Source: Oxalobacteraceae bacterium CAVE-383
GTDB lineage: Bacteria; Pseudomonadota; Gammaproteobacteria; Burkholderiales; Burkholderiaceae_D
NCBI GenBank assembly: GCA_004134995.1
Contig: REGP01000003.1
Coordinates: forward strand, 62,001 to 126,000
DNA: 64,000 nt
Direction of reading: 5' to 3'
The notes under the pieces were generated by a model that saw only the letters and a program-made list of their open reading frames with translations, was not told where the DNA came from and ran no database searches. Below, in pieces: positions 27,199-36,535 of this stretch. Position 1 is the stretch's first letter, and each line of letters starts with the position of its first letter. The translations under genes and the position numbers were made by a program.

Positions 27199-28127
27199 GG
27201 AACGCATTTGCAGACGAAATCACCAAACTGGGCGTCAGCGATCCGCGCGTAGTGCTGTTGTCCGGCGATATCGGCAACAAGCTGTTTGATAAATTCAAAG
27301 CCGAAAACGAAAACCGCTTTATCAATTGCGGTATCGCCGAAGCCAATATGATGGGCGTCGCCGGCGGCATGGCTTTGTCAGGACTGCGTCCCGTGATTTA
27401 CACGATCACCCCATTTACGACCACGCGCTGTTTTGAGCAGATCCGTGTGGATGCCTGTTATCACAATGTGCCGGTTATCATCGTCGGCACCGGTTCCGGC
27501 CTGTCGTATGCCGAACTTGGGCCTACCCATCATTCCTGCGAGGATTTGGCGATCATGCGCGTGTTGCCGCACATGACCGTGATGGCGCCGGCCGATGAAG
27601 TGGAATTGCGCCAATGCATGCGGGCCGCCCTCAAGCAGAATGGCCCGGTTTATATCCGGATCGGCAAGCGCGGCGAAGAAATCATTCCGAAAAAAGATGA
27701 CGGTTTCCAGATCGGCCGTTCAATCACCGTACGGGAAGGCGCGGATGTATGCCTGATCGGCACCGGGACCTTGCTTCCGACGGTGTTGCAGGCGGCGGCA
27801 TTACTGGAGGCGCAAGGGATCACAGCCCGCGTCGAGAGTTTCCATACCATCAAGCCGTTGGATGAAGCGACCCTGCAGCAGGCATTTTCCGGTTACGGCA
27901 TCGTTGCTGTGGTGGAAGAGCATAGCCGCATTGGCGGTCTCGGCGGCAGCATCGCCGAATGGCTGGCGCAACAAGACCGGATGAAGGGCCGCCTCGTGGC
28001 TTTCGGGGTCGATGACGACTTCATGCATGAAATTGGTACTCAGGAGTATGCGCGCGCCAAATATGGCCTGACGGCAGACAACATTGCAGGCAAGGTGCAA
28101 GCAGCGTTCAGGAAGGCAACCGCTTAA
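27195..28127 (+). CDS. Transketolase, C-terminal (pyrimidine-binding) subunit
   Basis: A 310-residue protein covering the second and third transketolase domains. The conserved glutamate for ThDP activation lies in INCGIAEANMMGVAGGMALSG, and the C-terminal domain includes VVEEHSRIGGLGGS. It is translationally coupled to the N-terminal half and followed 1 base later by the HAD phosphatase gene. Split transketolases occur in several bacteria; this one sits in a glycan locus. Confidence 0.9.
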   Translation: MRNAFADEITKLGVSDPRVVLLSGDIGNKLFDKFKAENENRFINCGIAEANMMGVAGGMALSGLRPVIYTITPFTTTRCFEQIRVDACYHNVPVIIVGTGSGLSYAELGPTHHSCEDLAIMRVLPHMTVMAPADEVELRQCMRAALKQNGPVYIRIGKRGEEIIPKKDDGFQIGRSITVREGADVCLIGTGTLLPTVLQAAALLEAQGITARVESFHTIKPLDEATLQQAFSGYGIVAVVEEHSRIGGLGGSIAEWLAQQDRMKGRLVAFGVDDDFMHEIGTQEYARAKYGLTADNIAGKVQAAFRKATA

Positions 28128-28128
28128 G

Positions 28129-28749
28129 ATGCGTATCGGTCTGGATTTCGACAACACGATAGTTACCTATGATTCCTTGTTTCATACGGTAGCGGTTGAA
28201 AAAGCGCTGGTGCCGAGGGACACCGCAGTGTCGAAGGTTGCTGTGCGGGATTACTTGCGCAAAGCGGGAAACGAACCCGCTTTTACTGAAATGCAGGGTT
28301 ACGTCTATGGCGCCCGCATGAACGAGGCGGAGGCTTATCCTGGCGTGATCGATTTTATTCGACGTGCACGAGCCAATGGCGCTGAAGTCGTGATCGTCAG
28401 TCACAAAACGAAACATCCCTTTTTAGGGCCGAAGTACGATCTGCATGCGGCTGCCGGCGGCTGGATCGATGCGGCATTGCGTAGCGGCGCCGAGCCCTTG
28501 CTTGCAGCCGATGGCGTTTTCTTCGAACTGACCAAAGAAGAAAAAATTGCCCGCATTGCCGCTTGCGATTGCGATTACTTTATCGACGATCTGCCGGAAA
28601 TTCTGCAAATGCCCGGTTATCCGGAAAAGACTGCACGGCTGCTGTTCGACCCGGAACAGAATCACGATAACAAAGGTGTGACGGCCCGTTTTACCAGTTG
28701 GGCGGATATCCAGGCATTTTTCGACGAGAAATGGCAAGCGAAGAGCTGA
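28129..28749 (+). CDS. HAD-superfamily hydrolase
   Basis: A 206-residue protein with the HAD nucleophile motif GLDFDNTIV at the very N-terminus, a Ser/Thr-type second motif (VIVSHKT) and a third acidic motif in YFIDDLPE. It is probably a small-molecule phosphatase, fitting removal of a sugar phosphate in this pathway, as GmhB does in heptose synthesis. The ATG at 28129 is one base after the transketolase stop. The substrate is inferred from context only. Confidence 0.75.
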   Translation: MRIGLDFDNTIVTYDSLFHTVAVEKALVPRDTAVSKVAVRDYLRKAGNEPAFTEMQGYVYGARMNEAEAYPGVIDFIRRARANGAEVVIVSHKTKHPFLGPKYDLHAAAGGWIDAALRSGAEPLLAADGVFFELTKEEKIARIAACDCDYFIDDLPEILQMPGYPEKTARLLFDPEQNHDNKGVTARFTSWADIQAFFDEKWQAKS

Positions 28750-29729
28750 CGGCGACAATCACCGGATTGTTGCACGCCAAAGGTCTGAATCCTGGTGATA
28801 TTTCGCTGTCCGCGCTCGATGGCGGCGGTAATAATCGCGTATTCGCTGTCGACAGCGATGCGGGAAAATTTGTGGCGAAGGCGTATTTCACCGATGCGGC
28901 GGACACCCGGGACCGTTTGGGTGCCGAATACGGATTTCTTTCTTATGCGGCAAGCATCGGACTGAGAGCAGCGCCTACGCCGATTGCCTGCAGTATTGAA
29001 CACCACGTCGGCATTTACGAATTCATCGGCGGCAGCAAACTCGACGTGACGCGGCTGAACAAAGAACATGTTCTGGCGGCGGCGGGTTTTATTGCCGCTT
29101 TGAATGCCGGAGCCGGCCGGGGTGGGGCATTGCCGCTGGCTTCCGAGGCGTGTTTCGATATTGAACAGCATTTGTCGACCGTTGACCGTCGCCTTGCCAA
29201 ATTGATGGAGCTGCCCATTGCAGATGAAATCGATTGCCAGGCGCAGTTGCTGGTTGACGATATATCGGCGGTCTGGCGCGAGCAGCGAGCCCATATTGCA
29301 GCAGCCGATGCGCCGGATCTCGATGCCGCGGATCGTTGCATTTCGCCTTCGGATTTTGGCTTTCATAACGCATTGTTAAAGAGTGATGGCGAGCTGTGTT
29401 TCATCGATTTTGAGTATGCCGGATGGGACGATCCCGCCAAAATGGTTGGCGATTTTTTCTGCCAGCCCGCGGTTCCGGTCCCGCAAATGTATTTTGACGA
29501 TTTCATTTCGGCAGCGTTAAGGTATTCAGGCAAGGTGGAAACATTACGGGCGCGGGCGCATTTGCTGCTGCCGGTCTCGCAAATCAAATGGTGTTGCATC
29601 ATGTTGAATGAATTTTTACCGGAGGCTGCGCGACGCCGGCAATTCGCCAATCCGACATCCATGCCCGAACAGCGCAAGCGCATGCAACTCGACAAAACGA
29701 AACTTTTTTTTCAATCCAGATTGGCATAA
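28731..29729 (+). CDS. APH-fold phosphotransferase
   Basis: A 332-residue kinase of the aminoglycoside/choline kinase fold. An N-terminal nucleotide loop (ALDGGGNNRVFAV) is followed by the catalytic region SPSDFGFHNALL and the Mg-binding FIDFEYAGWDD. The canonical HxD of the catalytic loop appears as PSD, a common variant. It overlaps the HAD gene by 19 bases; the ATG at 28731 is preferred over an upstream in-frame start. The acceptor is probably a sugar or small alcohol in this pathway, not an antibiotic. Confidence 0.8.
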   Translation: MASEELTATITGLLHAKGLNPGDISLSALDGGGNNRVFAVDSDAGKFVAKAYFTDAADTRDRLGAEYGFLSYAASIGLRAAPTPIACSIEHHVGIYEFIGGSKLDVTRLNKEHVLAAAGFIAALNAGAGRGGALPLASEACFDIEQHLSTVDRRLAKLMELPIADEIDCQAQLLVDDISAVWREQRAHIAAADAPDLDAADRCISPSDFGFHNALLKSDGELCFIDFEYAGWDDPAKMVGDFFCQPAVPVPQMYFDDFISAALRYSGKVETLRARAHLLLPVSQIKWCCIMLNEFLPEAARRRQFANPTSMPEQRKRMQLDKTKLFFQSRLA

Positions 29730-29732
29730 ATC

Positions 29733-30401
29733 ATGGCATATATCGACTTTCTCACTTCGGTTCACAAAAGCACCGCGCGCGATTATCTGGCGCGCGTCAA
29801 CGATGCCGAATTTCCCAAGCCGAAAGCGGCGGCGCTGGCCAAGCAATGGGGTTTCGACTATTGGGACGGCGATCGCCGCATCTGCTACGGCGGCTATCGC
29901 TACATGCCGGGGCGCTGGGCGCCGGTCGCGCAGGCCATGATCGATCACTATGGCCTGAAGGCCGGCGACAAAGTCCTGGACATCGGCTGCGGCAAAGGCT
30001 TCCTGTTGTATGAAATGTCATTGCTGGTGCCGGGTCTGGAGATCCATGGCATTGACGTATCGACATACGCGCTCGATAACGCCAAGGAAGAGATCAAGGA
30101 TCGCCTGCAAATCGCCAATGCCAACAGCTTGCCGTTTGCCGATGACTATTTCGATTTCGTCTTCTCGATCACGACGTTGCACAATCTGCATAACTACGAC
30201 CTGGACAAGGCATTGCGCGAAATGGAGCGTGTCGGCAAGCGCAAATATCTGTGCGTTGAGTCGTACCGCAACGAATCCGAAAAAGCCAATCTGATGTACT
30301 GGCAGGTGACATGCGAGGCATTTTGCACCCCTGAAGAGTGGGACTGGTGGTTCAAGCAGACAGGCTATACCGGCGACCATTCCTTGATCTATTTCGAGTA
30401 A
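29733..30401 (+). CDS. Class I SAM-dependent methyltransferase
   Basis: A 222-residue methyltransferase with the SAM motif VLDIGCGKGFLLYEM, an acidic ribose-binding strand (HGIDVS), and LPFADDYFDFVFS. An N-terminal extension of about 70 residues precedes the SAM domain. It starts 3 bases after the phosphotransferase gene and ends 3 bases before the alcohol dehydrogenase gene, so it is part of the same operon. It probably methylates a sugar intermediate. Confidence 0.85.
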   Translation: MAYIDFLTSVHKSTARDYLARVNDAEFPKPKAAALAKQWGFDYWDGDRRICYGGYRYMPGRWAPVAQAMIDHYGLKAGDKVLDIGCGKGFLLYEMSLLVPGLEIHGIDVSTYALDNAKEEIKDRLQIANANSLPFADDYFDFVFSITTLHNLHNYDLDKALREMERVGKRKYLCVESYRNESEKANLMYWQVTCEAFCTPEEWDWWFKQTGYTGDHSLIYFE

Positions 30402-30404
30402 AAA

Positions 30405-31460
30405 ATGACAATTCCAAAGACCATGCGGGCCGCGATTCTGGCCGAATTGAACCAGCCGTTGATCGTCGATCAGATCGAGATGCCAGAGGTGCTGGAGGCG
30501 GGACAAGTACTCGTCAAGATCGGCGTCAGCGGTATTTGCGGATCGCAAATCGGTGAGATCGACGGCGCCAAGGGTGAGGACAAATATCTTCCGCATCTGC
30601 TTGGACATGAAGCGTCCGGTATCGTGCAGGAGGTTGGCCCCGGCGTTCGCTTCGTCAAGCCTGGCGATCATGTGGTTCTGCATTGGCGTAAAAGCCAAGG
30701 CATCGAATCCGTGTCGCCAAAATATACCTGGCGCGGCAAGCAGTTGAACGCGGGCTTGATTGCTACATTCAACGAATACGCGATCGTTTCCGAGAATCGT
30801 GTGACCCGTATTGATCCGGCCAGCGATATGGAAGTGGCTTCGCTGTTCGGCTGCGCGGTGACCACCGGATTCGGCGTTGCCGAAAATAATGCGGATATCA
30901 AATTCGGCGAATCGGTGGTCGTCTTCGGCGCCGGCGGCGTCGGCCTGAATATTATCCAGGCGGCGGGTTTGCGATCTGCGTATCCGATCATCGCCGTCGA
31001 TCTGTACGATGGCAGGCTCGATCTGGCAAAACTGATGGGCGCCACCCATGTGATCAATGCTAAAAATGTCGACGCCAAAGCCGCGCTGATCGAATTGATG
31101 GGAAATCAGGGTATCGATGTGTTCATCGACAATACGGGACAGCCATCGATTATCGAAATGGGCTATGAGTTGACCAAGGCGCAGGGCCGCGTGGTTCTGG
31201 TGGGCGTTCCAAAAAAAGGGCGGAACATCAATATATTTTCGCTTCCCCTGCATTTCGACAAACGCATCAGCGGCTCGCATGGCGGCGAATCGGTGCCGCA
31301 TGTCGATATCCCGCGTTACACCAAATTGCTCGATGCCGGCCTGATTCAACTCAAGCCATTGATCACCGAGCATTTCAAGCTGGACGACATCAATGTTGCG
31401 ATCCAGCGCATGCGCAGCGGCGAGTTGGCGGGGCGTTGCCTGATCCGGATGGATGCCTGA
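30405..31460 (+). CDS. Zinc-dependent alcohol dehydrogenase (MDR family)
   Basis: A 351-residue medium-chain dehydrogenase. The catalytic zinc residues are visible in GICGSQIGEI and LLGHEASGIV, and the NAD(P) loop in VFGAGGVGLNIIQAAG. The four-cysteine structural-zinc lobe is missing, which occurs in many sugar-alcohol dehydrogenases. It probably oxidises or reduces a polyol or keto sugar. The C-terminus (RMRSGELAGRCLIRM) resembles the remnant at 33448. Confidence 0.85.
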   Translation: MTIPKTMRAAILAELNQPLIVDQIEMPEVLEAGQVLVKIGVSGICGSQIGEIDGAKGEDKYLPHLLGHEASGIVQEVGPGVRFVKPGDHVVLHWRKSQGIESVSPKYTWRGKQLNAGLIATFNEYAIVSENRVTRIDPASDMEVASLFGCAVTTGFGVAENNADIKFGESVVVFGAGGVGLNIIQAAGLRSAYPIIAVDLYDGRLDLAKLMGATHVINAKNVDAKAALIELMGNQGIDVFIDNTGQPSIIEMGYELTKAQGRVVLVGVPKKGRNINIFSLPLHFDKRISGSHGGESVPHVDIPRYTKLLDAGLIQLKPLITEHFKLDDINVAIQRMRSGELAGRCLIRMDA

Positions 31461-31503
31461 GTTTCAGTATCCGTGATGCCGATGACGCCGAGGAAATAAG
31501 CAA

Positions 31504-32280
31504 ATGACCACTCTCGATCTGAAAAACAAGATTTTTGGCTCGCCGGGATATTCGCGCGATGTACGTCTCACGCCTGATGAATTGGGCGTATTTCGCGCGG
31601 CGATCACGGAACAATGGTTATCCGTAATCGGCGCCGCGCATCCAGAATTGGTATCCCGGTTCAGGGAAATCGGCATTGAGAATTATCATCAGCTCGCGCA
31701 TTTGCTGCGGCACGAAAAGTTGTGGCCGAAGCAAACGCGTTGTCTGCCGAGGGAGAGCTGTGGGAAGATCAGAATCTTGCCTTTCTTGCAGACTTTGCGC
31801 GATGAACTTGGTAATTTTACGATCTCCGAGGTGTTTTACGGTGATACACATGAAGCTGGCCGCGAAGAAATTTACTGGCGTCTGGTGCGACCAAATGCAG
31901 CCACTGATGTCGGCACTCTGCATGCGGATAAATGGTTTCATGAGGTAACGGATGTCGGTGATCGGGCGTTCCCCCGCGGCTCCGAGACCGTCAAGATATG
32001 GATCCCGATTTTTTCGCAGCCTGGAAAGAATGGTTTAATGATCGTCCCCGATTCTCATTTGAAAAAATACCACTATTATGCCGAGCCCGGTCCCGGCGGC
32101 ATGAAGCCAGTCATCGATGAAAACATCGCCACGATAGGCGCCGAACTGATGGTAACCGAGCCCGGCAACATGCTTATCTTCAATGAGGGAATTGTGCACG
32201 GCGGCGCTGTGAACAGAGGAGATCAGACCCGTGTCAGCGTCGAAATAACAATGGTCTTTGCAAATAAATCGGCAAGATAA
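31504..32280 (+). CDS. Phytanoyl-CoA dioxygenase-like Fe(II)/2-oxoglutarate oxygenase (first)
   Basis: A 258-residue protein with the facial-triad pattern: HxD in GTLHADKWFHEV (about residue 140), a distal His in GIVHGGAVNRG, and the 2-oxoglutarate arginine in QTRVSVE. Such oxygenases hydroxylate or oxidise small molecules; within glycan loci they may modify sugars. The base composition falls visibly from here to about 33.5 kb, which may reflect a recent insertion. Confidence 0.75.
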   Translation: MTTLDLKNKIFGSPGYSRDVRLTPDELGVFRAAITEQWLSVIGAAHPELVSRFREIGIENYHQLAHLLRHEKLWPKQTRCLPRESCGKIRILPFLQTLRDELGNFTISEVFYGDTHEAGREEIYWRLVRPNAATDVGTLHADKWFHEVTDVGDRAFPRGSETVKIWIPIFSQPGKNGLMIVPDSHLKKYHYYAEPGPGGMKPVIDENIATIGAELMVTEPGNMLIFNEGIVHGGAVNRGDQTRVSVEITMVFANKSAR

Positions 32281-32373
32281 TATGGCTTGACGCATGATGC
32301 CGCGATGACGTCAGTCAGTCTCTCCGATAAAAATCCTTCAGGCACCAATAGAATTACTTTACTGGAAAAATGC

Positions 32374-33306
32374 ATGCTTACCGTCATAATCCCCACCAAG
32401 AACCATAGTGGTTATCTGGAACACTTAATTACCAATGTGATTTTTTCCGCACAGTCGCCGGTTACCAATCTGCTTATTTGCAACGATGGATCGACCGATG
32501 AAACGGCTGCTATTTTGGAGAAATTTTCGAGCGATGCGCGGATACGCATTTTCCACAACGAAAAAAGTATCGGGGCGGTCGGGGCGGCAGCGATGATGTC
32601 TACACACATCGAAACGCCTTATGTGATGTTTTTGGCGAGCGATGATTATTTCTTCCCGGATAAGATCGCCAAGTTATTTGACGAAATGATTAAAAACGAT
32701 GCCTATGTCGGATTCGGCAAATATGTTATCGAAGATGCCGGAAAAATCATTGAATTGAATCATCCGGGATGGCAGGCAAGAGGCCGGCTGGGAATGGACG
32801 AATTTTGTTCGATATTGGGATTCGATCATTACACCTCTTTCATTGTCGCCATCGTCAAATGTGAATGCCTGCCGCGGTACGGACAAAATAAATCCCCTTG
32901 GGATTTGACGCTTGATCGCACGGCTAAGGCAGACGGACTTGGAGAATTCAGAGCGCAGGATTGGAGTTTGGCCCTTGATATCGCCAGGGATTTTCCCGAC
33001 CGTTTTTATTTTCTGGATGAATATTGCGGCTGTTTCCGCAAATTTGCATCACAACTATCTTCAGATGAAATTTATGTCCATACTGGCCGGGCCGCCTTTG
33101 AAATGGCGATGTTGTTATTGAAGCATTTACAAGATTATGAGTTGAGAAAGCGAATTAAGAATTCCGACGTCTCCAGAAATGCAATAAAGAACCTCTTTTA
33201 TGCAAAGGTGGGACAAATAACTGAGGACGCTAAACAGAGCCATAACTTTATCGAAATCTATAAGCCGGTGTTACTGGCCGCGGACACTCTGCTGAATAAC
33301 ATGTAG
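32374..33306 (+). CDS. Glycosyltransferase family 2
   Basis: A 310-residue GT-A enzyme with VIIPTKNHSGYLEHL, LLICNDGSTDETAAIL and the metal/nucleotide motif ASDDYFFPD. It is predicted to be cytoplasmic and to transfer a sugar from an NDP donor. The ATG at 32374 begins the conserved part (MLTVIIPTKN); an in-frame ATG at 32305 and a TTG at 32287 are alternatives without clear ribosome sites. It is the only obvious glycosyltransferase in the plus-strand block. The gene is AT-rich compared with its neighbours. Confidence 0.88.
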   Translation: MLTVIIPTKNHSGYLEHLITNVIFSAQSPVTNLLICNDGSTDETAAILEKFSSDARIRIFHNEKSIGAVGAAAMMSTHIETPYVMFLASDDYFFPDKIAKLFDEMIKNDAYVGFGKYVIEDAGKIIELNHPGWQARGRLGMDEFCSILGFDHYTSFIVAIVKCECLPRYGQNKSPWDLTLDRTAKADGLGEFRAQDWSLALDIARDFPDRFYFLDEYCGCFRKFASQLSSDEIYVHTGRAAFEMAMLLLKHLQDYELRKRIKNSDVSRNAIKNLFYAKVGQITEDAKQSHNFIEIYKPVLLAADTLLNNM

Positions 33307-33447
33307 TACCGCAGATACAGATTTTCTGGCCGTTGATTTCTGGTTATCTGTGTACGATCAATATTAAAGAGATCGTCAAAAATACCGTTATTAGCAATAA
33401 TCATTCCTGGTTCGGCGCCAGTTGGATATTAAGGAAGGTAATCTCCG

Positions 33448-33564
33448 ATGCTGTTATGCGAATTGGTCACCGAGTACCGTACGCTGGATCTGATCCATAA
33501 GACAATCATTGCGATGCGCGCTGGCAATATATTTGGCCGCCGGCTGATTCGCATGGCCGACTGA
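33448..33564 (+). pseudogene. Remnant of the C-terminus of an MDR alcohol dehydrogenase
   Basis: A 38-codon open stretch with an AAGGAAGG ribosome-like site, ending IIAMRAGNIFGRRLIRMAD. It closely echoes the C-terminus of the dehydrogenase encoded at 30405 (IQRMRSGELAGRCLIRMDA), although only about the last 20-30 residues are present. An in-frame stop lies a few bases upstream. I read it as the tail of a second, deleted dehydrogenase. The rest of the 259-base gap from 33307 shows nothing recognisable. Confidence 0.45.
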
Positions 33565-33565
33565 T

Positions 33566-34711
33566 ATGAAATCTATTGCACCTTATCCATGCCACATTTG
33601 TAGTGGCGCCTTGCTGCCGCTTTCCGATTTTTCGACGCTGGTGCAGGTCACTTCTGACTGTCGTCCATGGCGCGGCGGCGGCGCGCTGGCTGTCTGCACC
33701 AAATGCGACACGGTGCAAAAGCCCACGACGGCGTCTTGGTTGAAAGAAGCGGATGAAATCTATGCCGAATATGCCATTTACAACCAAGGAGGCGGAGCCG
33801 AGCAAGCCACTTTCGATCTCAATAGCGGCGCTGCTACTGCCCGCTCCGAAAAAATCGTCGAATGGCTGAACGCCGCAGGACAATTGCCTGCCGGAGGGAA
33901 GCTACTCGATATTGGCTGCGGCAATGGCGCATTCCTGAGAGCTTTCTCGCAACAGTACCCAGACTGGCAATTGACAGGTCTTGAGCTCAACGATCGCAAT
34001 CGCGCCGCGGTCGAAGCGATTCCTGGTGTGACGCAATTGCATGTCGGGCCGCTGAGCGCACTCAATGAGCGCTTCGACCTCATTGTATTGATCCATGCGC
34101 TTGAACATATTCCAGAACCTGTACGTTATGTAGCTGCGCTCACCGAACACCTTAATCCTGGTGGCCGGTTGTTAATCGAGGTCCCTGATCTCGATAACTC
34201 ACCGTTCGACATTCTCATTGCCGACCATGCCACCCACTTTACAGCGGGGACGCTACAACGGGTGGTCGAGGCAGCGGGCTTCGCGCCGCTTACGCTCCAA
34301 CGCGGCTTCGTGCCAAAAGAACTTTCGCTCTTGGCGGTGCGTGCAGCGGATGCCGCATCATCTCTAGTCGCAAGCGATCTGCCAGGAAAGAACCGGGACA
34401 CTGCCGCCGCTCATCTGTCATGGCTGCACTCGCTGGTCCAGCGCTCGCAACAGGTACAGGGAGATTTCAGCATCTTCGGCACCAGCATTTCGGCGACGTG
34501 GATGGCCGCATCGATGGATCGCCAAGCCGATTTCTTTATCGATGAAGATTACAATCGTGTCGGCGGCAGTCATATGGGACGACCGATTTACCATCCCACC
34601 GCCATGCCGTCCACGCCTACCGTTTTAGTGCCGCTACGTGCAGATATTGCACAGGAAATAGCAAAACGCTATGCGCAGTTGGAATGCGATTTCGTTCTGT
34701 TGCCCCTCTAA
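33566..34711 (+). CDS. Class I SAM methyltransferase with N-terminal zinc site (sugar C-methyltransferase-like)
   Basis: A 381-residue protein. Two CxxC pairs near the N-terminus (CHICSG, CTKCDT) suggest a zinc-binding lobe. The SAM motif LLDIGCGNGAFLRAF lies near residue 115, with HALEHIPEP following. A C-terminal domain of about 120 residues (YxxNRVGG... HPT) resembles that of sugar C-methyltransferases. The gene starts 1 base after the dehydrogenase remnant. C-methylation of a keto sugar is plausible but unproven. Confidence 0.8.
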   Translation: MKSIAPYPCHICSGALLPLSDFSTLVQVTSDCRPWRGGGALAVCTKCDTVQKPTTASWLKEADEIYAEYAIYNQGGGAEQATFDLNSGAATARSEKIVEWLNAAGQLPAGGKLLDIGCGNGAFLRAFSQQYPDWQLTGLELNDRNRAAVEAIPGVTQLHVGPLSALNERFDLIVLIHALEHIPEPVRYVAALTEHLNPGGRLLIEVPDLDNSPFDILIADHATHFTAGTLQRVVEAAGFAPLTLQRGFVPKELSLLAVRAADAASSLVASDLPGKNRDTAAAHLSWLHSLVQRSQQVQGDFSIFGTSISATWMAASMDRQADFFIDEDYNRVGGSHMGRPIYHPTAMPSTPTVLVPLRADIAQEIAKRYAQLECDFVLLPL

Positions 34712-34715
34712 GACA

Positions 34716-35699
34716 ATGCCGCATATCGAACGAGTCAGCCAGAACTGGTCCGGCACACCGGGAAACGTTAAAAGCGTACTGATTGTGGGCGCCGACAGTA
34801 CCATTGGACGAGGTTTGCTGGCGGCATTTGAAGCCACGGCAATTTCCGTATGGAGCACCAGCCGGCGTAACCGTGGGCCAGGGCCGCGACACCTGTTGCT
34901 GGATCTGTCGCAATCTACGGACGATTGGATGTTACCAAGCTCACCGGTTGACGTCGCTTTTCTCTGTGCTGCGGTGACCTCCCAGGCGCAGTGCGAAAGT
35001 GATCCTGAAGCGACGCATGAAGTTAATGTGGAGAAAACATGCGCCTTAGCGAAAGAACTCACAGCGGCCGGCACATTTGTTGTTTTTATTTCTACCAGTT
35101 TGGTGCTGGACGGCCAAACTCCGTATGCCAATACGAAACAATCCATCAACCCGCAAACTATCTATGGACGGCAAAAAGCGGAAGCGGAGCAGTATCTGCT
35201 TGGCCTTGGCGATGCAGTGGCGGTCGTTCGGTTTGGTAAAGTCATCGCACCAGGTGCGCCATTGTTCGAAAATTGGGCAACCGATCTGCGTGCAGGGAAA
35301 ATAATTCATCCTTTTTCGGATATGGTAATCGCGCCTGTCGCATTGCCGTTCGCGGTCGAAGTACTGCGCAGAGTTGCGCAGATGCAATGTCCCGGCATCC
35401 TGCAGGCAAGTGCTGCAAATGACATCACCTATGCGGAAGCTGCGCAAATAATCGCAAAAAATGTAGGCGCGGATCCGGCCTTGGTTGTGCCGGTGTCGCG
35501 CCTTCAGACGGCAGGTCTGTTTTCGCCCCGTCATACAACATTTGATGCTGAGGGGCTGACCGCGCTGGGTCTCGTTTCACCGCCATCCGCGCGAGCATTT
35601 GGTCATTTTTCGTCAATGCATCTTGCCCGTGATGAAAGCCTCGCAAACAGTGCATCGGCAGCAAGCAGCATTCCGCTCTTATTTCCACCGAGAACATGA
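34716..35699 (+). CDS. SDR sugar reductase/epimerase (RmlD-like)
   Basis: A 327-residue extended SDR with the loop VGADSTIGRGLLAAF, the substrate stretch LVLDGQTPYANTKQ and the YxxxK motif YGRQK. It resembles dTDP-4-dehydrorhamnose reductase-type enzymes that reduce NDP-4-keto sugars. The ATG at 34716 lies 4 bases after the methyltransferase stop; an in-frame start inside that gene is possible but less likely. The FkbM gene follows 1 base downstream. Confidence 0.75.
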   Translation: MPHIERVSQNWSGTPGNVKSVLIVGADSTIGRGLLAAFEATAISVWSTSRRNRGPGPRHLLLDLSQSTDDWMLPSSPVDVAFLCAAVTSQAQCESDPEATHEVNVEKTCALAKELTAAGTFVVFISTSLVLDGQTPYANTKQSINPQTIYGRQKAEAEQYLLGLGDAVAVVRFGKVIAPGAPLFENWATDLRAGKIIHPFSDMVIAPVALPFAVEVLRRVAQMQCPGILQASAANDITYAEAAQIIAKNVGADPALVVPVSRLQTAGLFSPRHTTFDAEGLTALGLVSPPSARAFGHFSSMHLARDESLANSASAASSIPLLFPPRT

Positions 35700-35700
35700 A

Positions 35701-36462
35701 ATGACAGATCCAGCATTCAAAACGATTTCGCCCGCGTCGATTCCGCTGACTACGAAGATACTGAGGTCGTTCGTAAGAATGCTGCCGAGCAGGATGCAAC
35801 GGTCAGCTTCCAAGTGGTATTTTTTTCGACAGATACAAACTGGCCGCTTCAGAAGCGACGAAGCTGAATGGGATAACTTGCCGAATTGGCTAAAGCCCGG
35901 CGACTGGTGTATTGATGTTGGTGCCAATGTCGGCCGCTACAGCCTGAAAATGTCGGAATTGGTCGGTGCCTCGGGTCAAGTCATTGCCTTTGAACCTTTG
36001 ACGCCGACCTTTGATCTGTTGGCGCACTTTGTTGAGAAAGGCAATTATCGAAACATCACCTTGCTCAACGCCGCTGCTACGGAAAAAACCTGTCTCATCC
36101 GTATGGCCGCTGATTTTACGCCGTTGAATTTTGCTTATATCTTTGATACAAATACCAGATCCAGCATCTCGAATGAGGACAAGGGAATCGCCGAGAGCAA
36201 ATTGGGGCTCAGTATTGATGCACTGGGGCTGCCGCATCGGGTCGCCCTGATCAAGGTGGATGTTGAAGGCCATGAGCTGGCGGTATGCAAGGGCATGACA
36301 GAACTGATTTTGCGTGATCATCCTATACTGATTGTAGAGGATCATAACAACAGGAGCGGCGTATCGGAATTTTTGGAGCAGTTTGGATATCGAGGCCTAC
36401 GTGCGTCATCGAATGCGCGTAATCTGGTTTTTACAAGAAATGAAAAAAACACCAATTCTTGA
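35701..36462 (+). CDS. FkbM family methyltransferase
   Basis: A 253-residue SAM enzyme. The FkbM-type core is visible: CIDVGANVGRYSLKMSELVG, VIAFEPLTPTFDLL, IKVDVEGHE and ILIVEDHN. FkbM proteins O-methylate sugars and polyketides. The frame is open about 100 bases upstream, but the ATG at 35701 directly follows the previous stop. The acceptor is unknown. Confidence 0.88.
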   Translation: MTDPAFKTISPASIPLTTKILRSFVRMLPSRMQRSASKWYFFRQIQTGRFRSDEAEWDNLPNWLKPGDWCIDVGANVGRYSLKMSELVGASGQVIAFEPLTPTFDLLAHFVEKGNYRNITLLNAAATEKTCLIRMAADFTPLNFAYIFDTNTRSSISNEDKGIAESKLGLSIDALGLPHRVALIKVDVEGHELAVCKGMTELILRDHPILIVEDHNNRSGVSEFLEQFGYRGLRASSNARNLVFTRNEKNTNS

Positions 36463-36535
36463 TTAGTAGTGTTTCAATGCAAAATCTACGTTTAACCATC
36501 CCGGATTGGCCTTGAGTAAGAAAATTTGACTAAAT

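Noticed and set aside
28731-29729. Aminoglycoside resistance gene
   Set aside because: The APH fold is shared by many small-molecule kinases; the operon context is sugar biosynthesis.
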